Source: Streptomyces sp. QL37
Lineage (GTDB): Bacteria > Actinomycetota > Actinomycetes > Streptomycetales > Streptomycetaceae
Direction of reading: 5' to 3'
Assembly (NCBI RefSeq): GCF_002941025.1
Contig: NZ_PTJS01000001.1
Location: 6,729,960 to 6,793,959 of the forward strand
Length of the DNA stretch: 64,000 nucleotides
Each line of letters opens with the position of its first letter. Positions within the stretch are counted from its first letter, which is position 1. A program made the translations under genes and the position numbers. Below are positions 54,279 through 63,878 of this stretch, piece by piece. The notes beneath the pieces were generated by a model. The model saw only the letters and a list, made by a program, of their open reading frames with translations. It was not told the DNA's origin and made no database searches.

Positions 54279-55231
54279 ACCACCAGCTGGACGTGTATCA
54301 CCAGCACCTCGACGAAAGGCCAGTCCGCATGGACCTCTCCCCGCTGAAGGCGGCCCTCGCTGACGTTGTGGCGATCCCGGTGACCCCGTTCGCCGAGGAC
54401 GGGAGCATCGACGTCCCCGCGCACCGCGCGCTGCTGCGACGGCTGCTCGACGGCGGCGTCCGCATCGTCACCCCGAACGGCAACACCGGTGAGTTCTACG
54501 CACTCACCCCCGACGAGCGGCGCACCGTCACCGAGCTGACCATCGAGGAGGCCCGCGGCCGTGCCACCGTCCTGGTGGGTGTCGGCCACGACGTGCCGAC
54601 CGCCGTGGCCGCCGCCGAGCACGCCAGGGACGCCGGAGCCGAGATGGTGATGGTGCATCAGCCTGTGCACCCCTACGTCTCGCAGGACGGCTGGATCGAC
54701 TACCACCGGGCCATCGCCGAGGCCGTTCCCGGGCTCGGGGTCGTCCCGTACATCCGCAACCCGCTGCTCGCCGGCGAGCGTCTCGCCGAGCTCGCGGACA
54801 GCTGCCCCAACGTCATCGGCGTGAAGTACGCCGTCCCGGACGCCGCCCGCTTCGGCGCGTTCGCCCGGGACGCGGGCCTGGACCGGTTCGTATGGGTCGC
54901 CGGACTCGCCGAGCTGTACGCCCCCTCCTACTTCGCGACCGGCGCCAGCGGTTTCACCTCCGGGCTCGTCAACGTCGCCCCCGGTGTCTCGCTCGCCATG
55001 CTGGAGGCGCTGCGTGCGGGTGACTACCTCGCGGCGATGAAGGTCTGGGAGCAGATCCGCCGCTTCGAGGACCTGCGCGCCGACAGCCAGTCCGCCAACA
55101 ACGTGACGGTCGTCAAGGAGGCCCTGGCCTCGCTCGGGCTCTGCCGCCGCGACGTACGCGCACCGAGCCGGGCGCTGCCCGAGGACCAGCGCGCCGAGGT
55201 CGCCGGTCTGGTCGCCGGGTGGTCGGTATGA
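54275..55231 (+). CDS. DapA-superfamily 2-keto-3-deoxy-aldonate dehydratase/aldolase
   Basis: 318 residues from GTG at 54275; ATG at 54329 ('MDLSPLKAAL') is an alternative, closer to homologues. Superfamily core: 'VTPNGNTGEFYALTPDERR' near residue 68, catalytic Tyr in 'GVVPYIRNPLLAGE' near 160 and Schiff-base Lys in 'NVIGVKYAVPD' near 188. Next to an IlvD/Edd dehydratase, the natural substrate is a 2-keto-3-deoxy sugar acid, for example L-2-keto-3-deoxyarabonate. Substrate inferred from context. Confidence 0.8.
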   Translation: MNHQLDVYHQHLDERPVRMDLSPLKAALADVVAIPVTPFAEDGSIDVPAHRALLRRLLDGGVRIVTPNGNTGEFYALTPDERRTVTELTIEEARGRATVLVGVGHDVPTAVAAAEHARDAGAEMVMVHQPVHPYVSQDGWIDYHRAIAEAVPGLGVVPYIRNPLLAGERLAELADSCPNVIGVKYAVPDAARFGAFARDAGLDRFVWVAGLAELYAPSYFATGASGFTSGLVNVAPGVSLAMLEALRAGDYLAAMKVWEQIRRFEDLRADSQSANNVTVVKEALASLGLCRRDVRAPSRALPEDQRAEVAGLVAGWSV

Positions 55232-56967
55232 CGGACGACGGCACGGGCCGCATCGCCCCCGAGGAGCTGCGCAGCCACCAGTGGTGGGGCACGGACGGGC
55301 TCCGCTCGTTCAGCCACCGCGCCCGCACCCGGCAGCTCGGCTACCTCCCCGAGGAGCACCTGGGCAAGCCGGTCATCGCGATCCTCAACACCTGGTCCGA
55401 CATCAACCCGTGCCACGTCCATCTGCGCGACCGTGCGCAGGCGGTCAAGCGGGGCGTCTGGCAGGCGGGCGGCTTCCCCCTCGAATTCCCGGTCTCCACG
55501 CTCTCGGAGACCTTCCAGAAGCCGACCCCGATGCTCTACCGCAACATGCTGGCGATGGAGACGGAGGAGCTGCTGCGCTCCTACCCCGTCGACGGCGCCG
55601 TGCTGCTGGGCGGCTGCGACAAGTCCACGCCCGCGCTGCTGATGGGTGCCGCGTCCGTCGACCTGCCGACCGTCTTCGTGCCCGCCGGGCCGATGCTGCC
55701 GGGGCACTGGCGCAACGAGGTCCTGGGCTCCGGCACGGACATGTGGAAGTACTGGGACGACAAGCGGGCCGGCCTGATCGGCGACTGCGAGATGGCCGAG
55801 CTGGAGAACGGGCTCGCCCGCTCACCGGGCCACTGCATGACGATGGGCACCGCCTCGACCCTGACGGCGGCCGCCGAGGCGCTGGGCGTCACCGTGCCGG
55901 GCGCCTCCTCCATCCCGGCCGTGGACTCCGGTCACGACCGGATGGCGGCAGAGTCAGGGATCCGGATCGTCGAACTGGTGTGGCAGCAGCTGAAGCTGTC
56001 GCGGCTCCTCACGGCGGACGCCTACGAGGACGCGGTCGCCACCGTCCTCGCCCTCGGCGGGTCCACCAACGCCGTGATCCACCTGATCGCGATGGCGGGC
56101 CGCTCCGGGGTGAAGCTCACCCTGGACGACTTCGACCGCATCGCCCGCACCGTGCCCGTCCTGGCCAACCTCCGCCCCGGCGGGAAGTACCTGATGGAGG
56201 ACTTCCACTTCGCCGGAGGACTGCCCGGGTTCCTGGCGCGGCTCACCGACGTGCTCCACCTGGACCGGCCCACCGTCGCGCACGCCACCATGCGCGAGCA
56301 GCTCGACGGGGCGCTCGTCCACAACGCCGAGGTCATCAGGGAGCGGGACAACCCCCTGGCGGAGGAGGGCGGTGTCGCGGTCCTGCGCGGCAACCTCTGC
56401 CCCGACGGCGCGGTCATCAAGCACATCGCCGCCGAGCCGCACCTGCTGCGCCACACCGGTCCCGCGGTCGTCTTCGACGACTACAAGGAGATGCAGCGCA
56501 CCATCAACGACCCGGCCCTGGCCCTCACCGCCGACCATGTGCTCGTGCTCCGCAACGCCGGCCCCAAGGGCGGCCCCGGCATGCCCGAGTACGGCATGCT
56601 GCCGATTCCGGACTACCTGCTGAAGCAGGGCGTGCGCGACATGGTGCGGATCTCCGACGCCCGGATGAGCGGCACCAGTTACGGGGCCTGCGTCCTGCAC
56701 GTCGCGCCCGAGTCCTTCGTCGGCGGACCGCTCGCCCTGGTCCGCACCGGTGACAGCATCACGCTGGACGTCGAGGCGCGGCTGCTCCACCTCGACGTGA
56801 GCGACGAGGAGCTGGAACTCCGCAGGTCCCGGTGGACCGAGCCGCCCGCCCGCTACGGGCGCGGTTACGGCGCGCTCTACCAGGACCAGATCACCCAGGC
56901 CGACACCGGATGCGACTTCGCGTTCCTGGCACGGCAGGGAGAAGTGCCCGACCCGTACGCGGGCTGA
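55228..56967 (+). CDS. IlvD/Edd-family aldonate (arabonate/xylonate-type) dehydratase
   Basis: 579 residues, ATG at 55228 with 4-bp overlap. [2Fe-2S] ligand cysteines appear in 'NTWSDINPCHVHLRDRAQAVKRGVW', 'AVLLGGCDKSTPALLMGA' and 'GHCMTMGTASTLTAAAEALG', the set typical of sugar-acid dehydratases. 'PLEFPVSTLSETF' and 'LALGGSTNAVIHLIAMAGR' are also family signatures. Dehydrates an aldonate to the 2-keto-3-deoxy acid used by the preceding enzyme. Confidence 0.88.
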   Translation: MTDDGTGRIAPEELRSHQWWGTDGLRSFSHRARTRQLGYLPEEHLGKPVIAILNTWSDINPCHVHLRDRAQAVKRGVWQAGGFPLEFPVSTLSETFQKPTPMLYRNMLAMETEELLRSYPVDGAVLLGGCDKSTPALLMGAASVDLPTVFVPAGPMLPGHWRNEVLGSGTDMWKYWDDKRAGLIGDCEMAELENGLARSPGHCMTMGTASTLTAAAEALGVTVPGASSIPAVDSGHDRMAAESGIRIVELVWQQLKLSRLLTADAYEDAVATVLALGGSTNAVIHLIAMAGRSGVKLTLDDFDRIARTVPVLANLRPGGKYLMEDFHFAGGLPGFLARLTDVLHLDRPTVAHATMREQLDGALVHNAEVIRERDNPLAEEGGVAVLRGNLCPDGAVIKHIAAEPHLLRHTGPAVVFDDYKEMQRTINDPALALTADHVLVLRNAGPKGGPGMPEYGMLPIPDYLLKQGVRDMVRISDARMSGTSYGACVLHVAPESFVGGPLALVRTGDSITLDVEARLLHLDVSDEELELRRSRWTEPPARYGRGYGALYQDQITQADTGCDFAFLARQGEVPDPYAG

Positions 56968-57020
56968 AGCCGGGCGAAGAGAATTCCGCGCACCGCCCCG
57001 TCCGGGATCTCGAACGGTAT

Positions 57021-57038
57021 GCGGTAAGCGCTTGCACC
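57021..57038 (+). promoter_or_regulatory. Candidate LacI-family operator
   Basis: GCGGTAAGCGCTTGCACC is centred on AAGCGCTT with partly symmetric flanks, the look of LacI/CcpA-type sites. It is 53 bp before the permease gene and splits the aldonate genes from the transporter genes. No LacI gene is in the window. Confidence 0.5.
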
Positions 57039-57090
57039 ATGCACCGAAAGAACGGCACATCCAGCACTTTCCAGAGATCGGAGACGCGTC

Positions 57091-58029
57091 ATGGCCCAAT
57101 CCGCAGCCGTGGCCACACCGCCCCCCAAGGGGAAGGCGTCCAAGCGCCGCTCGGCCACCCCCCGCCGCCTGCCGTATCTGCTGATCGCGCCCGCGGGCCT
57201 GCTGATGCTGGGCTTCATCGCCTATCCGGTGGTCAGCGTCTTCTACTACAGCCTGCAGAACTACAACGTCACCAAGCCGTGGCGGAACGGCTTCGCCGGC
57301 TTCGACAACTTCACCAAGATCTTCACCGAGGACGAGCAGTTCTGGCCGACGCTCGGCTTCAGCGCCCAGTGGGTCTTCACCCAGGTGACCCTGCAGCTCG
57401 CGCTCGGTCTCGCCCTCGCGCTGATCGTCAACCAGACCTTCATAGGCCGCGGCATATCCCGCGCCATGGTCTTCTCGCCCTGGGCCGTCTCCGGGGTGCT
57501 GACCAGCACCATCTGGATCCTGCTCTACAACTCCTCGACCGGCTTCAGCCGCTACCTCGCGGACGCCGGGATCGGTGAGTACGGCACGTCGGTCCTCTCC
57601 GACACGGGCACCGTCTTCTGGGCGGCGACCATCTCCGAACTCTGGCGCGGAGTCCCCTTCTTCGCCATCCTCATCCTCGCCGACCTGCAGTCCGTCTCCA
57701 AGGAGCTGTACGAGGCGGCGTCGGTGGACGGCGCGGGCCGGCTGCGGCAGTTCTTCCACATCACGCTCCCGCACCTGCGTGACGCGATCATCCTGGCCAC
57801 CCTGCTGCGCGGGGTCTGGGAGTTCAACAACGTCGACCTGCTCTACACCCTCACCGGCGGCGGACCGGCGGGCGAGACCACCACCTTGCCCCTCTACGTC
57901 GCCAATACAGGCATCGAGGGCCACGACTTCGGATACGCCTCCGCGCTCACCACCGTCGCCTTCGTGATCCTCCTCTTCTGCTCGATCGTCTATCTGCGCC
58001 TGAGCAAGTTCGGAGGCGACAACAAGTGA
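57091..58029 (+). CDS. Sugar ABC transporter permease (MalF/UgpA-like)
   Basis: 312 residues. A basic N-terminal tail (to residue 28), then six membrane segments. The inner-membrane coupling motif is 'LYEAASVDGAGRLRQFFHITLPHL' near residue 210 (EAA...G). CUT1-family importer subunit. Pairs with the next gene. No substrate-binding protein or ATPase gene lies beside it; many streptomycete CUT1 systems share the MsiK ATPase. Confidence 0.93.
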   Translation: MAQSAAVATPPPKGKASKRRSATPRRLPYLLIAPAGLLMLGFIAYPVVSVFYYSLQNYNVTKPWRNGFAGFDNFTKIFTEDEQFWPTLGFSAQWVFTQVTLQLALGLALALIVNQTFIGRGISRAMVFSPWAVSGVLTSTIWILLYNSSTGFSRYLADAGIGEYGTSVLSDTGTVFWAATISELWRGVPFFAILILADLQSVSKELYEAASVDGAGRLRQFFHITLPHLRDAIILATLLRGVWEFNNVDLLYTLTGGGPAGETTTLPLYVANTGIEGHDFGYASALTTVAFVILLFCSIVYLRLSKFGGDNK

Positions 58030-58943
58030 CTGCCGCACTCGTGGAGAAGAAGGACGCCCGCACGCCGGGACCGTCCGGGGGCAACGACCTCCCGCCGCCC
58101 TCCTCGCACCGCCGCACCAAGCGTGAGCGTGCCTTCGACGACGTACCGCGCTGGCAGATCTACGTGCCGCTCGGCATCTATCTGCTCTTCACCCTCATCC
58201 CGTTCTACTGGATGTTCCTCTTCGCCGTACGGCCGGCCGGATCCACCTCGCTGGTGCCCTGGCCCATGACGGGGGACCACTTCTCCAAGGTCTGGAACGA
58301 GCGCAGCTTCGCCCTCTTCTTCCAGAACAGCATGATCGTCGGCGTCGCGACCCTGATCGCCACGACCCTGGTCGCACTGGCCGGCGGCTACGCCCTGGCC
58401 CGCTTCGACTTCAAGATCAAGGGCGCTTTCATGCTGGCGCTGCTCTGCTCGCAGTTCATCCCGGGCGCCCTGATGCTCGTGCCGCTCTTCGAGATCTTCA
58501 AGAACCTCCAGATGATCAACTCCCTGGGGAGTGTCGTCATCGCGGAGACCGTCTTCCAGCTCCCCCTGTCGATCATCCTGATCAGCGGCTTCATCAAGAA
58601 CGTGCCGGTCTCCCTGGAGGAGGCCGCCTGGGTGGACGGCTGCTCGCGCTTCAAGGCCTTCTGCGCCGTCGTCCTGCCGCTGCTGCGCCCCGGACTCATC
58701 GCGGTCGGCTCGTTCGCCTTCGTCCACAGCTGGAACCACTTCCTGTTCGCCCTGATGTTCCTCAGCGAACAGGACAAGCAGACGATCCCGGTCGGCCTCA
58801 ACACCCTCATCGGCGCCGACAGCGTCGACCTGGGGGCGCTGGCCGCGGGCGGTGTCATCGCCGCGGTGCCCGTGGTGATCGTCTTCGCCTTCATCCAGAA
58901 GTGGCTCATCACCGGCTTCAGCGCCGGCGCCGTGAAGGGATGA
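58026..58943 (+). CDS. Sugar ABC transporter permease (MalG/UgpE-like)
   Basis: 305 residues from GTG at 58026, overlapping the first permease. About 35 charged residues precede six membrane segments, with the EAA motif 'LEEAAWVDGCSRFKAFCAVVLPLL' near residue 198 and the MalG-type ending 'FIQKWLITGFSAGAVKG'. Completes the membrane domain of a CUT1 importer, probably for pectin- or arabinan-derived oligosaccharides given the neighbours. Confidence 0.93.
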   Translation: MTAALVEKKDARTPGPSGGNDLPPPSSHRRTKRERAFDDVPRWQIYVPLGIYLLFTLIPFYWMFLFAVRPAGSTSLVPWPMTGDHFSKVWNERSFALFFQNSMIVGVATLIATTLVALAGGYALARFDFKIKGAFMLALLCSQFIPGALMLVPLFEIFKNLQMINSLGSVVIAETVFQLPLSIILISGFIKNVPVSLEEAAWVDGCSRFKAFCAVVLPLLRPGLIAVGSFAFVHSWNHFLFALMFLSEQDKQTIPVGLNTLIGADSVDLGALAAGGVIAAVPVVIVFAFIQKWLITGFSAGAVKG

Positions 58944-60304
58944 CGCACATGACCTGGAAGCTCCGCCCCCGTACCGCGCGCCGCGCCGGTGCCGCGCTCG
59001 CCCTCCTGCTGGGCAGCACGGTGCTCCAGCCGGGTGCCCAGGCGGCCACCGCGTCGCCGGACACGGCCGCGACGGCACCCGGCCGGGACCTCGGCCGGGA
59101 GGTGCTCGCCGACAACGACGGCTGGGCCGCGGAAGGCACGGGAACCACCGGAGGCTCCGCGGCCGACGAGGACCACGTCCTCACCGTGCGCAACCGGGCC
59201 CAGCTCGTCGCGGCGCTCGACGGCGGCAGCCCCGTCCCCAAGATCATCCGGGTGGCCGGCACGATCGACGCCAACACCGACGACCGGGGACGGCGGCTGG
59301 ACTGCGCCGACTACGCCACCGACGGCTACCGCCTCGACGCGTACCTGGCCGCCTACGACCCCCGTACATGGGGCGGCGCCAAGCCCGCCGGGCCGCAGGA
59401 GGACGCCCGCAAGGCGTCCGCCGCCCGCCAGGCCGAACGCGTCGAGATGCTCGTCGGGTCGAACACCACGATCGTCGGTCTCGGTGCGGGCGCCGTGCTC
59501 AAGGGCGCGAGCCTCCAGGTCAAGGACGCCGACAACGTCATCATCCGCAATCTCGAACTCCGCGACGCCTACGACTGCTTCCCCGCCTGGCAGCCCAACA
59601 CCGGTGGTCTCGGCGACTGGAAGACCGCGTACGACACGCTGTGGCTGCGCGGCGCCACCCACGTCTGGGTCGACCACGTCACCGCCAGCGACAAGGGCCA
59701 CCCCGACGACCGGGAGCCCACCTATTTCGGGCGGAACTACCTGCGCCACGACGGGCTCCTCGACATCACCAACGGCTCCGACCTCGTCACCGTCTCCTGG
59801 AGCCGGTTCGCCGACCACGACAAGGCGATGCTCATCGGCAACGGCGACGGCGTGACCACCGACCGGGGCAGGCTCCGCGTCACCCTGCACCACAACGAGT
59901 TCCACTCCGTCGTGCAGCGTGCCCCCCGGGTCCGCTTCGGCCAGGTCCACCTCTACAACAACCGGTACGTCGTCCCCGAGGACGGCGACTACCGCTACTC
60001 ACTCGGCATCTCCACAGAGTCCCGGATCGTCGCGGAGAACAACGCGTTCGAGACCCCCGGCCACGTCGAGGTCGCCGACCTGCTGAAGAGCTGGAACGGC
60101 AGCGCCCTCACCCAGCGGGGCACCGTGTTCAACGGCTTCCCCGTCGACCTGGTCTCCATCTACAACGCCTACAACTCCGGCAGCGAGACCGATCTCGCCC
60201 CCGACACCGGCTGGACACCCACCCTGCACGGCCCCGTCGACAGCGCCGAGGACGCCGCCGCCGACGTGGCCCGCGAGGCCGGAGCGGGGAGGGCCGCCCG
60301 ATGA
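58940..60304 (+). CDS. Secreted pectate lyase, family PL1-like
   Basis: 454 residues, ATG at 58940 overlapping the permease stop (ATGA). Signal peptide 'RRAGAALALLLGSTVLQPGAQAA'. Parallel beta-helix with PL1 motifs: 'THVWVDHVTASD' (vWiDH), 'YLRHDGLLDITNGSDLVTVSWSRFADHDKAMLIG' with calcium-binding Asp, and 'VVQRAPRVRFGQVHLYNN' with the catalytic Arg in RxPxxR. Cleaves polygalacturonate by beta-elimination outside the cell. Confidence 0.92.
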   Translation: MTHMTWKLRPRTARRAGAALALLLGSTVLQPGAQAATASPDTAATAPGRDLGREVLADNDGWAAEGTGTTGGSAADEDHVLTVRNRAQLVAALDGGSPVPKIIRVAGTIDANTDDRGRRLDCADYATDGYRLDAYLAAYDPRTWGGAKPAGPQEDARKASAARQAERVEMLVGSNTTIVGLGAGAVLKGASLQVKDADNVIIRNLELRDAYDCFPAWQPNTGGLGDWKTAYDTLWLRGATHVWVDHVTASDKGHPDDREPTYFGRNYLRHDGLLDITNGSDLVTVSWSRFADHDKAMLIGNGDGVTTDRGRLRVTLHHNEFHSVVQRAPRVRFGQVHLYNNRYVVPEDGDYRYSLGISTESRIVAENNAFETPGHVEVADLLKSWNGSALTQRGTVFNGFPVDLVSIYNAYNSGSETDLAPDTGWTPTLHGPVDSAEDAAADVAREAGAGRAAR

Positions 60305-61473
60305 GTACGACCACGCCGCTCCCCGTCGTCCTGGCCGGAGCCCGCGGCCACGGCCGCTGGCACCTCGCCAACATCCGCCGCCTCCAGCACCAGGGCCTGG
60401 TCAGACTGGCCGGCGTCTGCGAACTGAACCCGCTGACCGACGCCGAACTCGACATGTTCGCCGACGAGATGCCCGAGCAGTCCGCCGACTTCGGGGCCCT
60501 CCTGGACTCCACCGGTGCGCGGGCCGCCATCGTCTGCACCCCCATCCCGACCCACACCACGCTGGCCCTGACCGCGGCGGCCCGGGGCGTCCACCTCCTC
60601 CTGGAGAAACCGCCCGCCGCGACCTGGGACGACTACGCCCGCATGGCCGACGGAGTACGGGAGGCGGGCATCGCCTGCCAGGTCGGCTTCCAGTCCTTCG
60701 GCTCGCACGCCGTGACGGCCGTCAAGGACCTCGTACGCACCGGAGCGATCGGCACCGTCCGGGGCATCGGCGCCGCCGGTGCCTGGGTCCGCGACGACGC
60801 CTACTTCCGGCGCGCCCCCTGGGCCGGGCGCCGCAGGATGGGCGGGACCGACGTGGTCGACGGGGTGCTCACCAACCCGCTGGCGCACGCCGTCGCCACC
60901 GCGCTCGAACTCGCGGACCGGGGGACGGCCGAGGACGTCGCGTCCATCGAGACCGAGCTCTTCCGGGCCCACGACATCGAGTCCGACGACACCAGCTGCG
61001 TCCGTGTCACCACCACCGACGGACTGCCGGTGACCGTCGCGGTCACCCTCTGCGCGGAGGAGGCCGGCGAACCGTACGTGATCGTCCACGGCGACCGCGG
61101 CCGCATCACGTTCTGGTACAAGCAGGACCGGGTCCTCGTCCAGCGCGCCGGACACGGCCCGGAGGAGACCGTCCACGGGCGGACCGACCTCCTGGAGAAC
61201 CTCGTCGACCACCTGGAGCACGGCACCGCGCTCCTCGTACCGCCGGAGCGCACCGGCGCGTTCATGCGGGTCCTCGACCACGTACGCACCGCCCCCGAGC
61301 CCACCGCGCTGCCCGCCACCGCCTGGCACACCCGGCCCGCCGACACGGGCGACGGCGTACGGCGCATCGTGAGCGGCATCGACGGCACCGTCGCCGCCGC
61401 CGCCGACACCCTCACCCTCTTCTCCGAACTCGGCGCCTTCTGGGCGCGACCCAGCGAGGTGAGCACCCCATGA
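60301..61473 (+). CDS. Gfo/Idh/MocA-family oxidoreductase
   Basis: 390 residues, ATG at 60301 with 4-bp overlaps on both sides. N-terminal Rossmann fold: 'VVLAGARGHGRWHLANIRRL', 'AAIVCTPIPTHTTLALTAAARGVHLLLEKPPAAT' with the family EKP motif. The C-terminal substrate domain has 'GGTDVVDGVLTNPLAHAVATAL', in place of the common 'GG...D.G.H..D'. Acts on a sugar or sugar acid in the cytoplasm; exact substrate unknown. Confidence 0.9.
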   Translation: MSTTTPLPVVLAGARGHGRWHLANIRRLQHQGLVRLAGVCELNPLTDAELDMFADEMPEQSADFGALLDSTGARAAIVCTPIPTHTTLALTAAARGVHLLLEKPPAATWDDYARMADGVREAGIACQVGFQSFGSHAVTAVKDLVRTGAIGTVRGIGAAGAWVRDDAYFRRAPWAGRRRMGGTDVVDGVLTNPLAHAVATALELADRGTAEDVASIETELFRAHDIESDDTSCVRVTTTDGLPVTVAVTLCAEEAGEPYVIVHGDRGRITFWYKQDRVLVQRAGHGPEETVHGRTDLLENLVDHLEHGTALLVPPERTGAFMRVLDHVRTAPEPTALPATAWHTRPADTGDGVRRIVSGIDGTVAAAADTLTLFSELGAFWARPSEVSTP

Positions 61474-62294
61474 CCACCGCACTCCTCAGCTGCGCCGGAC
61501 GCCCCGTCGGCCGCTACGGCTACGGCCCCGAGACGGGCAGCAGGCCCTATCTGCACCCCGTCACCACGCTCGCCGGCACCCCCGTCACCGAGGAGCGCCC
61601 GGCCGACCACATCCACCACCTGGGCGCCTCCGTCGCGGTGCCCGACGTGGCCGGACACAACTTCTGGGGCGGGCGCACCTTCGTCCGCGACCAGGGCCCC
61701 ACCGAGCTCGACAACCACGGGACGCAGCGCCACCTCGGCTGGAAGCTGCGCGACCCGGACGGCTTCGTGGAGGAGCTCGGCTGGGAGGCCGACGGCGCCG
61801 AGCTGCTGCGCGAGCACCGCACGGTCGCCGTCGCCGAGATCTCCGACACCGCCTGGGCGCTGGACTTCTCCTTCTCCCTCTCCAACCGCGGCTCCACGGA
61901 CCTCTCCATCGGCAGCCCCGCCACCAACGGCCGACCCGGCGCCGGTTACGGCGGCTTCTTCTGGCGCGCCCCCAAGGAGGCCGTGGCACCCGCCGTGTTC
62001 AGCGGAACGCTCGACGGCGAGGAAGCCGTGCACGGCAGGGCCGCCGACTGGCTGGCCCTCGCCGGGGACGGCTGGACGCTGGTCTTCGCCGGCGCGACCG
62101 ACGAGACCCGGCGCGACCCGTGGTTCGTACGCACCACCGAATACCCGGGGGTCGGCTCCTCCCTCGCCGCCGACCGCCGGCTTCCCGTCCCCGCCGGGGC
62201 CACCGTCGTGCGCCGCGTCGTCACCGTCGTCGCGGACGGACGCCTCGACCGGGACGCCGCGGCAGCCCACGTCCGTAAGGCGGTCTCCGGATGA
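61470..62294 (+). CDS. DUF6807 (PmoA-like) protein
   Basis: 274 residues. 'SRPYLHPVTTLAGTPVTEERPADHIHHLGASVAVPDVAGHNFWGGRTF' at residues 25-75 is the hallmark of the DUF6807/'PmoA' family, a conserved HxHH motif with possible metal binding. 'RPGAGYGGFFWRAPKEA' near 150 is also typical. These genes follow Gfo/Idh oxidoreductases in polysaccharide loci; the reaction is not known to me. Confidence 0.8.
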   Translation: MTTALLSCAGRPVGRYGYGPETGSRPYLHPVTTLAGTPVTEERPADHIHHLGASVAVPDVAGHNFWGGRTFVRDQGPTELDNHGTQRHLGWKLRDPDGFVEELGWEADGAELLREHRTVAVAEISDTAWALDFSFSLSNRGSTDLSIGSPATNGRPGAGYGGFFWRAPKEAVAPAVFSGTLDGEEAVHGRAADWLALAGDGWTLVFAGATDETRRDPWFVRTTEYPGVGSSLAADRRLPVPAGATVVRRVVTVVADGRLDRDAAAAHVRKAVSG

Positions 62295-63853
62295 CGATGC
62301 CCTGGACGGCGGACCTCGGGGACGGCACCTACCGCAACCCGGTCCTGAACGCCGACTGGTCCGACCCCGACGTCGTGCGCGTCGGCGACGACTACTACCT
62401 GACCGCGTCCAGTTTCGGCCGGGTCCCCGGACTGCCCCTGCTGCACTCCCGCGACCTCGTCAACTGGACCCTGGTCGGCCACGCCCTCGACCGGCTGGGA
62501 CCGGACGCCGACTTCGCCGTGCCCCGCCACGACTGCGGGGTGTGGGCGCCCTCGCTGCGCCACCACGCGGGACGCTTCTGGATCTTCTGGGGCGACCCCG
62601 ACCACGGTATCCAGCAGATCAACGCCGAGGACATCCGCGGCCCCTGGAGCGCCCCACACCTCGTCAAGTCCGGCAAGGGCCTGATCGACGCGTGCCCCCT
62701 GTGGGACGAGGAGACCGGCGAGGCCTACCTGGTGCACGCCTGGGCGAAGTCCCGCTCCGGCATCAAGAACAGGCTCACCGGTCACCGGATGAGCCCCGAC
62801 GGACGGGAGCTGCTCGACGAGGGCACGACCATCGTCGACGCCGACACGATCCCGGGCTGGTTCACGCTGGAGGGCCCCAAGCTCTACCGGCACGACGGCT
62901 GGTTCCATATCTTCGCCCCGGCCGGGGGAGTGGAGACCGGCTGGCAGGGCGCCTTCCGCTCACGGACGTTCGACGGGCCCTACGAGGAGCGGGTCGTCCT
63001 CGCGCAGGGCACGACCGAGGTCAACGGCCCGCACCAGGGCGGCTGGGTCAGGACCGCCGCCGGTGAGGACTGGTTCCTGCACTTCCAGCACCGCGGAGCG
63101 TACGGCCGTGTGGTGCACCTCCAGCCGATGCGCTGGGAGGACGGCTGGCCGGTCATCGGCGACGAGGGCGAACCCGTCCTCGTGCACCGCCGCCCCGACG
63201 CCCCCGAGCAGCCCGTCGAAGCACCGCCCTCCAGCGACGACTTCCCCGGTGGCCGCTACGGCCGCCAGTGGCAGTGGACGGCCAACCCGCGGCCCGGGTG
63301 GACGGTCGGGCACGGCGGTGACGGGCTGCGCCTCAGCTGCGTACGGACCGCGTACGCCCATGATCTGCGCGCCCTGCCCAACGTCCTGGTGCAGCGGCTG
63401 CCCGCCGAGGAGTTCACCGTCGAGACCGGCATCACGCTGGACGCCGCCGAGCCGGGGGCCAAGGCCGGCCTCGCCGTGCTCGGGGACGCCTTCTCGTGGA
63501 TCGGCCTGGAGGCCGGAGCCGACGGGACGGCACGGCTCGTGCACCGGTACGCCGAAACCGTCGCCGAGCACGAGAGGGACGCGGAACACCCCCGCCCCGC
63601 ACCCGGGGCAGCCGTCCGCGTCCGCATCGAGGTCACCCGGGGCGCCCGCTGCCGCTTCTACGCCGACACCGGCGACGGGGCCGGCTTCCAGGCGTCCGGC
63701 CAGGTCTTCGCGGCCGCCCCCTGGCGTTGGGTGGGAGCGCTCCTAGGCCTCTTCGCCACCGCGCCGGCCGGGACGGGGCCGTCCGGAACAGCCGGCTTCA
63801 CCGCATTCCGCACCACCGCTCACCGCACCCCCGAGAGACCTCGCACCACCTGA
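62291..63853 (+). CDS. Glycoside hydrolase family 43 (beta-xylosidase/arabinofuranosidase-like)
   Basis: 520 residues. Five-bladed propeller with catalytic Asp in 'YRNPVLNADWSDPDVVRVGDDYY' near residue 18, 'HDCGVWAPSLRHHAGRFWIFWGDP' near 80 and the acid Glu in 'GWFTLEGPKLYRHDGWFHIFAPAGG' near 200. The C-terminal ~200 residues form the beta-sandwich seen in GH43 xylosidases. No signal peptide, so it trims imported oligosaccharides in the cytoplasm. Confidence 0.92.
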   Translation: MTMPWTADLGDGTYRNPVLNADWSDPDVVRVGDDYYLTASSFGRVPGLPLLHSRDLVNWTLVGHALDRLGPDADFAVPRHDCGVWAPSLRHHAGRFWIFWGDPDHGIQQINAEDIRGPWSAPHLVKSGKGLIDACPLWDEETGEAYLVHAWAKSRSGIKNRLTGHRMSPDGRELLDEGTTIVDADTIPGWFTLEGPKLYRHDGWFHIFAPAGGVETGWQGAFRSRTFDGPYEERVVLAQGTTEVNGPHQGGWVRTAAGEDWFLHFQHRGAYGRVVHLQPMRWEDGWPVIGDEGEPVLVHRRPDAPEQPVEAPPSSDDFPGGRYGRQWQWTANPRPGWTVGHGGDGLRLSCVRTAYAHDLRALPNVLVQRLPAEEFTVETGITLDAAEPGAKAGLAVLGDAFSWIGLEAGADGTARLVHRYAETVAEHERDAEHPRPAPGAAVRVRIEVTRGARCRFYADTGDGAGFQASGQVFAAAPWRWVGALLGLFATAPAGTGPSGTAGFTAFRTTAHRTPERPRTT

Positions 63854-63878
63854 CCCCGCACCGCTGTAGGGAGCCGCA

